A stretch of DNA of 19,379 nt, taken from Spirochaetaceae bacterium. Its GTDB lineage: Bacteria; Spirochaetota; Spirochaetia; Treponematales; Breznakiellaceae. The notes beneath the pieces were generated by a model. The model worked only from the letters and a program-made list of their open reading frames with translations, made no database searches and had not been told where the DNA came from. How positions within the stretch are numbered: the first letter of the stretch is position 1; each line of letters begins with the position of its first letter. The DNA lies in NCBI GenBank assembly GCA_031284645.1, contig JAITXS010000014.1, forward strand, positions 1 through 19,379, read 5' to 3'. Positions 1 through 6,244 of this stretch are shown here, piece by piece. The translations under genes and the position numbers were made by a program.

Positions 1-225
1 CATCCCACCACGGATGATATCGTCCGTCATACAAAAAGAATGACCCTGCTGCAAACGCGGGATATGTATCCGGGACTGAAGCTCTACGGCGCTATAGCGG
101 CTGCGGTGATCGACGACGAGACGCGGAATTATGCGATAGGGCAGGGTTTTTATGTACTTGAGCAAAGCGGCGACACCATGAAAATACTCCCCGATGACCC
201 GGATTTCGAACCGCGAAGGTGGTAG
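1..225 (+). CDS. C-terminal fragment of an unrecognised protein
   Basis: The reading frame is open from the first base of the window to the TAG at 223-225, giving 74 residues with no in-window start needed. An internal ATG lies at 40, but the frame continues upstream of it, so this is most likely the tail of a longer gene. The tail contains KLYGAIAAAVIDD, then GQGFYVLEQSGDTMKI, and ends in FEPRRW. From memory, this ending resembles the C-termini of DUF3782/PD-(D/E)XK nuclease-like proteins common in cyanobacteria and some spirochaetes, which end with a GFYVIEQSGD-type segment and a Pro-Arg-x-Trp tail. That assignment is tentative because no catalytic part is visible. No membrane segment is present. 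Confidence 0.6.
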   Translation, partial: HPTTDDIVRHTKRMTLLQTRDMYPGLKLYGAIAAAVIDDETRNYAIGQGFYVLEQSGDTMKILPDDPDFEPRRW

Positions 226-229
226 AATA

Positions 230-253
230 GGGTTTGGGGTTAAGGGTATTGGG
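230..253 (+). other. canonical G-quadruplex motif
   Basis: Four G-runs (GGG 230-232, GGGG 236-239, GGG 244-246, GGG 251-253) are separated by loops of 3, 4 and 4 nt. This fits the standard G3+N1-7 rule on the plus strand. It begins 5 nt after the stop of the preceding gene, so an RNA form could act at its 3' end. Folding is inferred. Confidence 0.5.
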
Positions 254-425
254 TATAGTAATATCAGAAAGCCCCTACCATACCCAACTCTCCTAAACCT
301 TTGCTTCGGGTAGGGGGTATAGATTTCTGGTTCTCCAAGACCCTATACCCAAAACCCTACTACCCTTCTTCTTGGGTTATAGGGTATGGGGTATAGATTT
401 TACCAGAAAGCCCCTACCCTATCCC
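244..425. repeat. array of three imperfect GGGTAT-rich palindromic units
   Basis: Two direct copies of a roughly 43-bp unit start at 244 and 382. Both read GGGTAT, then GGGTATAG, then CAGAAAGCCCCTACC, then a C-rich end. A related unit at 308 shares the start GGGTAGGGGGTATAGATTT. Each can fold: TTGGGTAT 249-256 with ATACCCAA 280-287; GGGTATAG 315-322 with CTATACCC 343-350, plus TCTGG/CCA(A)GA inside; and 382-391 with 411-419 (one bulge). The units are 66-74 bp apart, suggesting a REP-like intergenic repeat. No coding sequence is visible here. Confidence 0.6.
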
Positions 426-443
426 CTTGCCCCTCACGATTAT

Positions 444-471
444 TAAATACGGTGCTTGCTTTTTCCGATAA
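444..471 (+). promoter_or_regulatory. sigma-28-like promoter, leaderless for the gene at 479
   Basis: TAAA at 444-447 is followed by exactly 16 nt and then TCCGATAA at 464-471, preceded by a T-run. This matches the sigma-28/sigma-D form (TAAA, about 15 nt, GCCGATAA or GCCGATAT) except for the first base of the -10 box. Only 7 nt separate the -10 box from the ATG at 479, so transcription would start at or next to the start codon. The promoter is inferred from pattern and spacing. Confidence 0.5.
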
Positions 472-478
472 TAACACT

Positions 479-1189
479 ATGAAAGTTTGGAAAGCCGGAC
501 GGAAAAACGCGATACGCAGATTTTTTTATTGCACGGCACTGATTTTTTCAATACCGCTTTCCGCACAAAACGTTTTGCGGGGTGAGATTTCCGAGGAATT
601 AGAGCCTGTTTATGCGGTGTTTTTGGGCATACCCTCGCCGATTGATAATAAAACAGCAATACTCTGGGCATTGGAAGATTCTGCCGCTGCATTTGCAGGC
701 ATGATTTATGGCTGGAATTTTGAATACGAACCCGGCGAACGCTCACGGAATATCCCTGAAACCCTTGATTTAAATTCACTTGGCGCAATTCAATTCGGGG
801 ATCGGAGAATGAGCATAAGCGACACCCGGGTAGAAAACGATATGTTTTATCTATCGAGCGATTACACGCTTTCCCCTGAGCAAGAGTACCGGATTAAGGC
901 TTGGAATGCTTCCACAACGGTCGGCATAAACACTATAGGTTATGCGTCCCTGCAAGGCAATCCTGGTATCACCGATCGCAGAATGATTAAATTTTCCGCA
1001 CTGGAAGATGCCGTAAAAAAAGCAATCCGTTCCTATTTTCGCTCAATTGTAAAAAACCGACCGCGCGCCATAAAAGGCTATATCGCCCTCTCACAATTTC
1101 CTTCCTTCAGGATAGCCCACGGACAATGGGCAGCGACAGCCCGCTTTAGACTACAGATGAGCGAAATCGTGCCATTCTCCGTGTATTAA
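479..1189 (+). CDS. secreted protein of unknown function
   Basis: The product is 236 residues. The frame extends upstream to an ATG at 386, but that would place the repeat array inside the gene and bury the signal peptide. The ATG at 479 gives a basic start (MKVWKAGRKNAIRRFF) followed by a hydrophobic stretch ending in SAQ near residue 27, a normal Sec signal peptide. No Shine-Dalgarno sequence is visible, which fits the leaderless promoter just upstream. The mature part mixes acidic and aromatic residues with no family I recognise. Its C-terminal third (ALEDAVKKAIRSYFRSIVKNRPRAIKGY) looks helical and basic. No lipobox is present, so a periplasmic or outer-membrane-associated protein is most likely. 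The function is unknown. Confidence 0.75.
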   Translation: MKVWKAGRKNAIRRFFYCTALIFSIPLSAQNVLRGEISEELEPVYAVFLGIPSPIDNKTAILWALEDSAAAFAGMIYGWNFEYEPGERSRNIPETLDLNSLGAIQFGDRRMSISDTRVENDMFYLSSDYTLSPEQEYRIKAWNASTTVGINTIGYASLQGNPGITDRRMIKFSALEDAVKKAIRSYFRSIVKNRPRAIKGYIALSQFPSFRIAHGQWAATARFRLQMSEIVPFSVY

Positions 1190-1208
1190 CAGATTTTCGC
1201 TGTTTTTT
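1188..1208 (+). terminator. weak intrinsic terminator candidate
   Basis: AACAG (1188-1192) pairs with CTGTT (1200-1204), and the stem runs into six T residues (1203-1208). The stem is only 5 bp and overlaps the stop codon of the secreted-protein gene, so this is a weak call. Confidence 0.3.
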
Positions 1209-1254
1209 CACGACCCGCAATTCAGGTGCCCGGAAAACGTAATCATTTTCCGCC

Positions 1255-2739
1255 TTATACTTTTTCTTTACGCAAGCTCTCCAGCGAATATTGTATCCGT
1301 TGCCCACAAATATCCGCGCCAAGAAGCCGCACGGAGAGAAAGAGCGGCGGGCTTACCCGACCGCCGGTAATTGCAACGCGAAGCGGCATTAAGAGATCGC
1401 CAAGTTTAACCCCTTCTTTTTCCGCTTTTGCTTTCGCGATTTTTTCTGCGCCCTCATCATCTTCTTCCGCCATTTCCTGTATGATATCAGAGCCCATCTG
1501 TAATAGTTTTATCGCACTCGCAAGATTCGATTTTTTGGGAATAAATTCATCCGGAGGTGCAGGAACAGGGGCTGAAAAAAGATACGCGATCTTTTGCGGA
1601 ATCTCAGGCAATAACAGAGCGCGTTCTTTAACAAGCGGCATCGCTTTAATAAATAGCTCTTTTTGTTTCTCTGTCGGCCCCAGTGCGCCTGATCCAAATA
1701 AATTCATTTCAATCGCAAAGGGCAGTGCAAGAGCGGCAAGATTTTCATCACTACTCATTTTGATATACTGCGCGTTATACCACTCAAGTTTTTTATAATC
1801 AAAAATTGCCGGCGCTTTGTTCAATTTGTCTAAACTAAAGCGTTCCGCCAAGTCTTTTAAGGTATAAATTTCTTTGCCTTCTTCGTACGATGCGCCGAGC
1901 AGAGCAATATAATTTATCAAAGCTTCGGGAAGATAACCGTTTTTACGGAATTCGTTGATACTCGTGGCCCCGTGCCGCTTTGACAATTTTTTTCCGTCCT
2001 GTCCCATCACCATAGGCAGATGGCAAAATGCGGGTGCCTCCCAGCCAAAAGCCTTGTAGAGAATAACGTGCATCGGCGTTGACGAAAGCCATTCCTGCGC
2101 ACGAAGCACATGCGTGATATTCATTAAATGATCATCAACAATATTCGCAAGATGATAGGTGGGGAAACCATCTGATTTGAGTAATACCGGATCAGGATTG
2201 ATATCATCATTTTTCCATTCAATTTCGCCAAGAAGTATATCAGTAAAACGAGTCGTTTCCCCAAGAGGAATTTTTAAACGAATAGTATGAGCTTCTTTTT
2301 TTGCCCGAGCCGCGGCTTCAGTTCGATCAATGTTCCCGCACAGGCGATCATACCCTGTTTCCGGTGAATGCGCCGCCTCTTTTTCTTTGCGTAACGCATC
2401 GAGGCGTTCGGAAGAACAAAAACAATAGTAGGCCCGTCCGCTCTCTACAAGTTTTTCCGCGTATGCTTTATATAAAGCGACACGTTCCGATTGAATATAC
2501 GGCTTGTAAGGGCCGCCGATATCCGGGCCCTCGTCCCATGAAAAATTGAGCCATTTAAATGTATCGTATAGATTGTCCGTAAATACATCATCGTAACGAC
2601 TGCGATCCGTATCTTCCAACCGTAAAACAAAAGTGCCGTTTTTTGCCTTCGCAAAAAGATAATTAAACAGCGCGGTCCTTATCCCGCCGATATGCTGTAA
2701 CCCGGTCGGCGAAGGCGCGTATCTATCTCTGATGTCCAT
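1255..2739 (-). CDS. gltX: glutamyl-tRNA synthetase
   Basis: This is a 494-residue class I aminoacyl-tRNA synthetase that attaches glutamate to tRNA in the cytoplasm. The N-terminus reads RYAPSPTG followed by HIGG at residues 16-19, the family's form of the HIGH motif. The KMSKS-type motif is KLSKR at 251-255, preceded by MGQDGK. The C-terminal anticodon-binding part ends with the expected LRVAITGG and LLG segments. The frame is open to 2823, but the start at 2739 has a good ribosome site (AGAGGA, 2747-2752 on the minus strand) and begins at the conserved MxIRxRYAPSPTG position. Length is normal for bacterial GluRS. Whether it also charges tRNA-Gln cannot be told from this sequence. It is transcribed alone here, tail-to-tail with the secreted-protein gene. 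Confidence 0.97.
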   Translation of the reverse strand: MDIRDRYAPSPTGLQHIGGIRTALFNYLFAKAKNGTFVLRLEDTDRSRYDDVFTDNLYDTFKWLNFSWDEGPDIGGPYKPYIQSERVALYKAYAEKLVESGRAYYCFCSSERLDALRKEKEAAHSPETGYDRLCGNIDRTEAAARAKKEAHTIRLKIPLGETTRFTDILLGEIEWKNDDINPDPVLLKSDGFPTYHLANIVDDHLMNITHVLRAQEWLSSTPMHVILYKAFGWEAPAFCHLPMVMGQDGKKLSKRHGATSINEFRKNGYLPEALINYIALLGASYEEGKEIYTLKDLAERFSLDKLNKAPAIFDYKKLEWYNAQYIKMSSDENLAALALPFAIEMNLFGSGALGPTEKQKELFIKAMPLVKERALLLPEIPQKIAYLFSAPVPAPPDEFIPKKSNLASAIKLLQMGSDIIQEMAEEDDEGAEKIAKAKAEKEGVKLGDLLMPLRVAITGGRVSPPLFLSVRLLGADICGQRIQYSLESLRKEKV

Positions 2740-2758
2740 AAAAATTTCCTCTAAAGAA

Positions 2759-2788
2759 ATTATATAATAAAGAAAGAACTTACTACAA
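2759..2788 (-). promoter_or_regulatory. sigma-70-type promoter candidate for gltX
   Basis: On the minus strand TTGTAG (2788-2783) is followed by 18 nt and TATAAT (2764-2759). The predicted start point falls close to the gltX ribosome site, giving a very short leader. The -35 box is imperfect. Confidence 0.4.
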
Positions 2789-3020
2789 GGCAGACTTGGG
2801 GAATCAAGCAGACTTGAGCCCACTTACACGCTGGCGATTCGGTATGCGTACAAACCCATGTCGAGGCATAACCTTATGCGGGTCACAAAAATGCCCCAAA
2901 AAAGATATTATAATGAAATAGATGGATTTATTTTTAGGTATATTTTCTTCTAATTCTTTACAATATAATGATTTAATTTTTCTATGAACCGCTCGCCCTG
3001 TCTCGGCATACAAAAATCAT
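2789..3020. other. intergenic stretch between divergent gltX and the gene at 3057
   Basis: The full gap is 317 bp. Apart from the two promoters at its ends I see no gene. A minus-strand frame of about 69 codons (2804-3013) has no ribosome site, odd composition and no recognisable family. A short palindrome, GCATAA-CC-TTATGC, lies at 2866-2879 and could be a protein-binding site. A lone TATAAT at 2964-2969 has no convincing -35 box. Confidence 0.4.
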
Positions 3021-3048
3021 TAAAGTATTTTATATTTTTTGCCGATAT
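3021..3048 (+). promoter_or_regulatory. sigma-28-like promoter, leaderless for the gene at 3057
   Basis: TAAA (3021-3024), then 16 nt ending in a T-run, then GCCGATAT (3041-3048). The -10 box is an exact match to the sigma-D consensus GCCGATAT, and the -35 region reads TAAAGTAT. The ATG at 3057 is 8 nt past the -10 box, so the transcript would carry almost no leader. Confidence 0.6.
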
Positions 3049-3056
3049 TATGAAAT

Positions 3057-4121
3057 ATGAAATATAAATCCTTGGCCTTACTCGCCTTTCTGATGCCGGT
3101 GCTCCCTCTCTTGGGTGCGCAAAACGGCCAAGAAAGTCGCTTAGACTTAAGCATAGCTATATCCCCGGACGCCGTCTCGTATGAAATTCAGGTTGAGCGT
3201 GAAGAAGGCAGAAATAATCAAGGTGATGCCATTTATACCTTGATCATAAGTTATCAAAAGGAAATTAAAGAAAGCAATTTAAAAGTCAGGCTCCGGCCGG
3301 GAACTTACCGTTATCGGGTTATAGTCTACTACAAAGTAAAGACTCCGGGTGATCCGACAAATTGGCAATATTTTTCAGTGGAACCCGGTCCGTTACCCAA
3401 TACAAAGAGTGAAGTACGACGAGAAGAAGTAAAAAACACCCCGGCTATTACACTCATCATTGAAAATAGCTCGCAAGTAGAAGAGAGGCCAATCGAAGAG
3501 CTTGACAACACAGATCAGGCACTGAGCAAGAAGCCGGTGGATAACACGGATCAGGCACCAGCCACGGTTTCTCAAACAACAAAAACTGATCCGGAGAAAG
3601 CCCTGAAAAAACAAAGTGTGGGGTTTCAACTTGAAGCAGACTACAGTCCGCTTTTCCCCCTCTATGGTAAGCTTAATACTTACCTTGATGCTATCTACCC
3701 CTTTGGAATGGATATTCGCATGGCTATTCTTGTTCACGGAGACGCTCTCTCCTTGGGCGTGGAAGCAGCCGGAAGTTTGCGATCTTTTACTATACCCCCT
3801 ATAAAACAGCTGAAATCAGGCGGCCTTTACACAGTCGGTCTTAACTTTCTCTTTCAAATACGCATAGCAAAACCTCTGTTATTGAATATACGCATAGGTG
3901 CAGGTTCCGCGATATTCGACAGACTCCAATTCGAAACAGCAACTCAATTCAAGTCAGGTACCTATGTCTGCCCCTACTTCGCCAGCGGCATCTCGTTGAA
4001 TATTTTCTTCGGATCATGGTTCTTTATCGCGCCTGGGGTGGAATTTATGAATATCTTTACCGTTGACCAGCCTTCTCCCGCTTATATAAAAACTTCCTTT
4101 GGTATTGGGTTCCGTTTATAA
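3057..4121 (+). CDS. exported protein with a beta-rich N-terminal domain and possible outer-membrane C-terminal half
   Basis: The product is 354 residues. Residues 1-21 form a clear Sec signal peptide (MKYK, hydrophobic core, LLGAQ). Residues 25-110 look like one beta-sandwich (SYEIQVERE, then LRPGTYRYRVIVYY, then WQYFSVEP), resembling fibronectin-III-like domains of spirochaetal surface proteins. Residues 111-190 form a polar linker with a repeated DNTDQA (150-155 and 162-167). Residues 190-354 have alternating hydrophobic strands (GFQLEADYSPLFP, GIGFRL at the end) suggesting an eight-strand-type outer-membrane barrel, but this is a guess from pattern. No ribosome site lies upstream of the ATG; the sequence is A/T only and follows a sigma-28-like -10 box directly. 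The gene stands alone. Its function is unknown, but the promoter hints at co-expression with motility genes. Confidence 0.8.
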   Translation: MKYKSLALLAFLMPVLPLLGAQNGQESRLDLSIAISPDAVSYEIQVEREEGRNNQGDAIYTLIISYQKEIKESNLKVRLRPGTYRYRVIVYYKVKTPGDPTNWQYFSVEPGPLPNTKSEVRREEVKNTPAITLIIENSSQVEERPIEELDNTDQALSKKPVDNTDQAPATVSQTTKTDPEKALKKQSVGFQLEADYSPLFPLYGKLNTYLDAIYPFGMDIRMAILVHGDALSLGVEAAGSLRSFTIPPIKQLKSGGLYTVGLNFLFQIRIAKPLLLNIRIGAGSAIFDRLQFETATQFKSGTYVCPYFASGISLNIFFGSWFFIAPGVEFMNIFTVDQPSPAYIKTSFGIGFRL

Positions 4122-4153
4122 GAGACGGGCAGTCTTTTGATTTCTGAACCCGA

Positions 4154-4198
4154 GCTTTCCTGTTAATGAGTACAGCAGATACCCATTAACAGGAAGGC
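4154..4198. terminator. 15-bp hairpin without a T-tract, 3' of the exported-protein gene
   Basis: GCTTTCCTGTTAATG (4154-4168) pairs with CATTAACAGGAAGGC (4184-4198) over 15 bp with a single G-T wobble and a 15-nt loop. It begins 32 nt after the stop codon. There is no T-run on either strand, so it is either an unusual terminator, an mRNA 3'-end stabiliser, or a protein-binding palindrome. Confidence 0.5.
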
Positions 4199-4259
4199 AA
4201 AGCGGGCGATGCCGGAATACACCGAACTTCCTCCTTTGTTTTGAAATGTATCGGGTACC

Positions 4260-4287
4260 TAAACCATTTTTCATTTTTTTCCGATAT
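4260..4287 (+). promoter_or_regulatory. sigma-28-like promoter upstream of the FlgN-like gene
   Basis: TAAA (4260-4263), 16 nt ending in seven T residues, then TCCGATAT (4280-4287). The spacing and T-tract match the boxes before the genes at 479 and 3057. Here the leader would be about 85-90 nt, and the gene has a normal ribosome site. Confidence 0.5.
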
Positions 4288-4380
4288 TTTTGATAGGTGA
4301 ATAAAGAGATGGCAGAAGAGTACGTCGGATCGTAAAAAATCACGGCGGACAGCCTGATTCACGAATAGTAAGGAGCATGT

Positions 4381-4935
4381 ATGACGGATAATTGTGATGA
4401 TCTTCAATATGAAAAGAGACTTTCTGTTTTAAAAAGTCAAACAGAATTATTAAAACAAGCTGTGTGTATTCAAAAAACGGTACAAATGGCGGTTTATGAA
4501 AAAAAATGGACTGATTTTGAATTCGCGATTCGTGCTTTAGAAGCTGTCTCGCTGAAGATCGAAGCGCTTGAAAAGGAACGGCTTTCATTTTTTCATGATA
4601 CGTATCAAGGTGCTGAGCCTCAGGGGATGGGGGATGCCTCAGATCTCAACTTTCAGGAAATTAAATATGATACCGGGAATTTTTACGCATGGGCGGCAAG
4701 TCTTCCGGTTCAAGAAAGAGAGTTCATAAGCGCCTGTTATCGTGATCTAAAAATGGAGGCCGCCAAATTCCGTTTCGCGGGCATCGCGTTCCGCACATAT
4801 CTGAACGAAATGGATTCCGTTACCCGCGCTTTTCTTGACGCTGTGTTCCCCGAAAGACGGGGTAAGCTCTACGGCAGACGCGGCGCGATCAAAAACGCCG
4901 ATATGCGGCGTATGGTTCTTGACAAGCAGGTCTAG
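4381..4935 (+). CDS. helical protein, possible FlgN-type flagellar export chaperone
   Basis: The product is 184 residues, starting at an ATG with a good ribosome site (AAGGAG, 5 nt upstream). There is no signal peptide or membrane segment, so it is cytoplasmic. Residues 8-70 are a long amphipathic helix pair (RLSVLKSQTELLKQAV, then DFEFAIRALEAVSLKIEALEKERLSFF), the pattern of the FlgN family, in which a helical pair ends in a conserved LE..R. FlgN proteins hold the hook-filament junction proteins FlgK and FlgL before export. The C-terminus is basic (YGRRGAIKNADMRRMVLDKQV) and longer than usual; FlgN is typically 140-160 residues. The sigma-28-like promoter upstream agrees with a late flagellar role, but no other flagellar gene lies in the window. 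The family call is tentative; the gene itself is secure. Confidence 0.75.
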   Translation: MTDNCDDLQYEKRLSVLKSQTELLKQAVCIQKTVQMAVYEKKWTDFEFAIRALEAVSLKIEALEKERLSFFHDTYQGAEPQGMGDASDLNFQEIKYDTGNFYAWAASLPVQEREFISACYRDLKMEAAKFRFAGIAFRTYLNEMDSVTRAFLDAVFPERRGKLYGRRGAIKNADMRRMVLDKQV

Positions 4936-4945
4936 GCCCAAAAAC

Positions 4946-5002
4946 TCTCAATTTAACATGGGCGGCAAAACCAGCATGATAAATCTTTGTGTCAAATTGA
5001 GA
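4946..5002. terminator. hairpin between convergent genes
   Basis: TCTCAATTTAACA (4946-4958) pairs with TGTCAAATTGAGA (4990-5002) with one mismatch over 13 bp and a 31-nt loop. It sits between the converging ends of the FlgN-like gene and the aldolase gene, so a two-way terminator is plausible. There is no T-tract, and a loop this long is less stable than usual. Confidence 0.4.
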
Positions 5003-5024
5003 ATTGTTGTCCATCAAAGTTCGC

Positions 5025-5990
5025 TTATTTGCGTTTGCTTAAATGCACGGCAAACTGAAGAATTTCATCTTTAAGATAGATGAACTGTAAGTTTCCGTTG
5101 GGGTCATACTGGGCACTTGCCGGATCAAGTGCTATACCGCGCCGTTCAAGGTAAGCGGCGGCTTTGGGGACGCTCCATGTGCCAATTCCGATATGTCCCT
5201 GTGTCCCGGGGCCTTTTTTGTTCATCACTTCAATTGAGTCACCGGCAAAAAAAGATTTTGATGTTGCTCTTAGACCAAAGCCGAATAATGTTTCAAAGAG
5301 CTGCGCGTTTTTCAAGGCTTCGGCTTCAGATCCGGAATTGATGCCGATATGCGCTAAAGAAAAACCAAGCATACTGAACAGGGCCTGTCGGCAAAGAGCG
5401 CTTATATCATCAAAGGCATCGTTGTTGATAAGTTCCGGGGAAACCATCCATGAACCGCCGCAGGCAAGGATTTTATCAAATGCCGTGTATTTCGCGATAT
5501 TAGCTGCGCTTATACCGCCGGTTGGCATAAATTTTAACCCACTGTAGGGTGCTGAAATTGCCTTTATATAATCTAAACCACCTGCTTGTTCGGCAGGGAA
5601 GAATTTTACCACATTAAGGCCGGCTTCAAGCGCCTGTTCTATATCCGAAGGATTGGCGCAGCCAGGAACAATAGGGACTCCTTTTTCAGCGCAATAGGCA
5701 ACGATTTTAGGGTTAAACCCGGGGCTTACAATAAAACGCGCTCCGGCGGATACCGCTTTGTCTACTTGACTTTTGGTAAGAACAGTACCCGCTCCCAGCA
5801 AAACATCCGGCATTTCCTGATGTATCCTGCGGATAGATTCTTCCCCTGCATCGGTTCTAAAGGTAATTTCAGCGCAAGGGATTCCCCCTGCGGCAAGGGC
5901 TGCGGCAAGTGGAACCGCCTTTTTCGGGTCGTCAATTTTGACAACCGGAACGACACCGATTTTTCCGATTTCTTCAAACAGAGTATCCAT
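5025..5990 (-). CDS. eda: KDPG/KHG aldolase fused to a VOC (glyoxalase-like) domain
   Basis: The product is 321 residues. Residues 1-205 are a complete class I 2-dehydro-3-deoxy-6-phosphogluconate / 4-hydroxy-2-oxoglutarate aldolase, which cleaves KDPG to pyruvate and glyceraldehyde-3-phosphate. Visible motifs are Glu41 in AEITFRT, GAGTV at 66-70, the Schiff-base Lys129 in VVKFFPAEQAGG, and the phosphate-binding MPTGGI at 155-160. Residues 210-321 form a second domain of the vicinal-oxygen-chelate type (LAHIGINS with His214, GHIGIG with His266, QFIYLKDEILQF at the end). Single-domain enzymes are about 205-215 residues, so this is a true C-terminal fusion. Its catalytic role is unknown; it may bind a metal and sugar acid. 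The start is supported by GAGG 8 nt upstream. The gene is divergent from the glycosidase-like gene, suggesting a sugar-acid catabolic unit. Confidence 0.93.
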   Translation of the reverse strand: MDTLFEEIGKIGVVPVVKIDDPKKAVPLAAALAAGGIPCAEITFRTDAGEESIRRIHQEMPDVLLGAGTVLTKSQVDKAVSAGARFIVSPGFNPKIVAYCAEKGVPIVPGCANPSDIEQALEAGLNVVKFFPAEQAGGLDYIKAISAPYSGLKFMPTGGISAANIAKYTAFDKILACGGSWMVSPELINNDAFDDISALCRQALFSMLGFSLAHIGINSGSEAEALKNAQLFETLFGFGLRATSKSFFAGDSIEVMNKKGPGTQGHIGIGTWSVPKAAAYLERRGIALDPASAQYDPNGNLQFIYLKDEILQFAVHLSKRK

Positions 5991-6028
5991 AACTACGCCT
6001 CACATGGTCAAATTTAAAACAGCGTCTT

Positions 6029-6063
6029 GTGTTGTTTTATATTTATATTATATAAAACAACAC
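6029..6063. promoter_or_regulatory. 35-bp perfect palindrome, probable repressor operator
   Basis: GTGTTGTTTTATAT (6029-6042) is the exact reverse complement of ATATAAAACAACAC (6050-6063), with a 7-nt centre (6043-6049). The palindrome covers the -10 box of the aldolase promoter (6047-6052) and part of its spacer, a classic place for repressor binding. The binding protein is not encoded in the window; LacI or GntR families are the usual choices for such genes. Confidence 0.65.
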
Positions 6064-6075
6064 GGCGTATCACAA
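6047..6075 (-). promoter_or_regulatory. sigma-70 promoter of the aldolase gene
   Basis: On the minus strand TTGTGA (6075-6070), 17 nt, then a perfect TATAAT (6052-6047). The leader to the ATG at 5990 is about 50 nt and contains the left arm of the palindrome. Confidence 0.65.
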
Positions 6076-6151
6076 GCACAGCGCCTTACGGTATTTTCAG
6101 CGAGCATAATATGCTTTATCATGAAAATTCACCCGGAGGCATTGCGTTTTT

Positions 6152-6180
6152 TTGACTTTTAGATACAATTGTGATATTAT
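6152..6180 (+). promoter_or_regulatory. sigma-70 promoter of the glycosidase-like gene
   Basis: TTGACT (6152-6157), 17 nt, then TATTAT (6175-6180). The -10 box lies inside the first copy of the tandem 18-bp repeat. The predicted leader is about 58 nt. Confidence 0.55.
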
Positions 6181-6205
6181 GTAACCATGTGATATAATGC
6201 AACCA
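6170..6205 (+). repeat. tandem 18-bp repeat over the promoter
   Basis: TGTGATATTATGTAACCA (6170-6187) is followed with no gap by TGTGATATAATGCAACCA (6188-6205); 16 of 18 positions are identical. It overlaps the -10 box and the start of the leader, so it may be a pair of binding sites on one face of the helix for a regulator. The second copy brings a TATAAT (6193-6198) of its own. Confidence 0.6.
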
Positions 6206-6244
6206 TAATAATGTAAAAAAATATTATTTAAAGTAGGTATACTA

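Noticed and set aside
386..478. N-terminal extension of the secreted protein from ATG 386
   Set aside because: It lies within the repeat array, has no ribosome site, and would bury the signal peptide that begins at 479.
1231..1252. Hairpin CGGAAAA/TTTTCCG near the end of gltX as a terminator
   Set aside because: The 7-bp stem is mostly A-T with no T-tract after it on the minus strand; too weak to call.
1226..1798. 190-codon plus-strand frame opposite gltX
   Set aside because: It is an antisense shadow of a secure gltX reading frame; the Ser/Ala-rich composition reflects the complement of coding sequence.
2686..2693. GCCGATAT inside gltX
   Set aside because: It is coding sequence of the opposite strand, and the nearest upstream TAAA is at 18 nt; taken as chance.
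2821..2900. Possible tRNA or small RNA between gltX and the gene at 3057
   Set aside because: No T-arm consensus or cloverleaf pairing could be found, only the short GCATAA palindrome.
2804..3013. 69-codon minus-strand frame upstream of gltX
   Set aside because: No ribosome site, no recognisable family, and part overlaps A/T-rich promoter sequence; at most a gene remnant.
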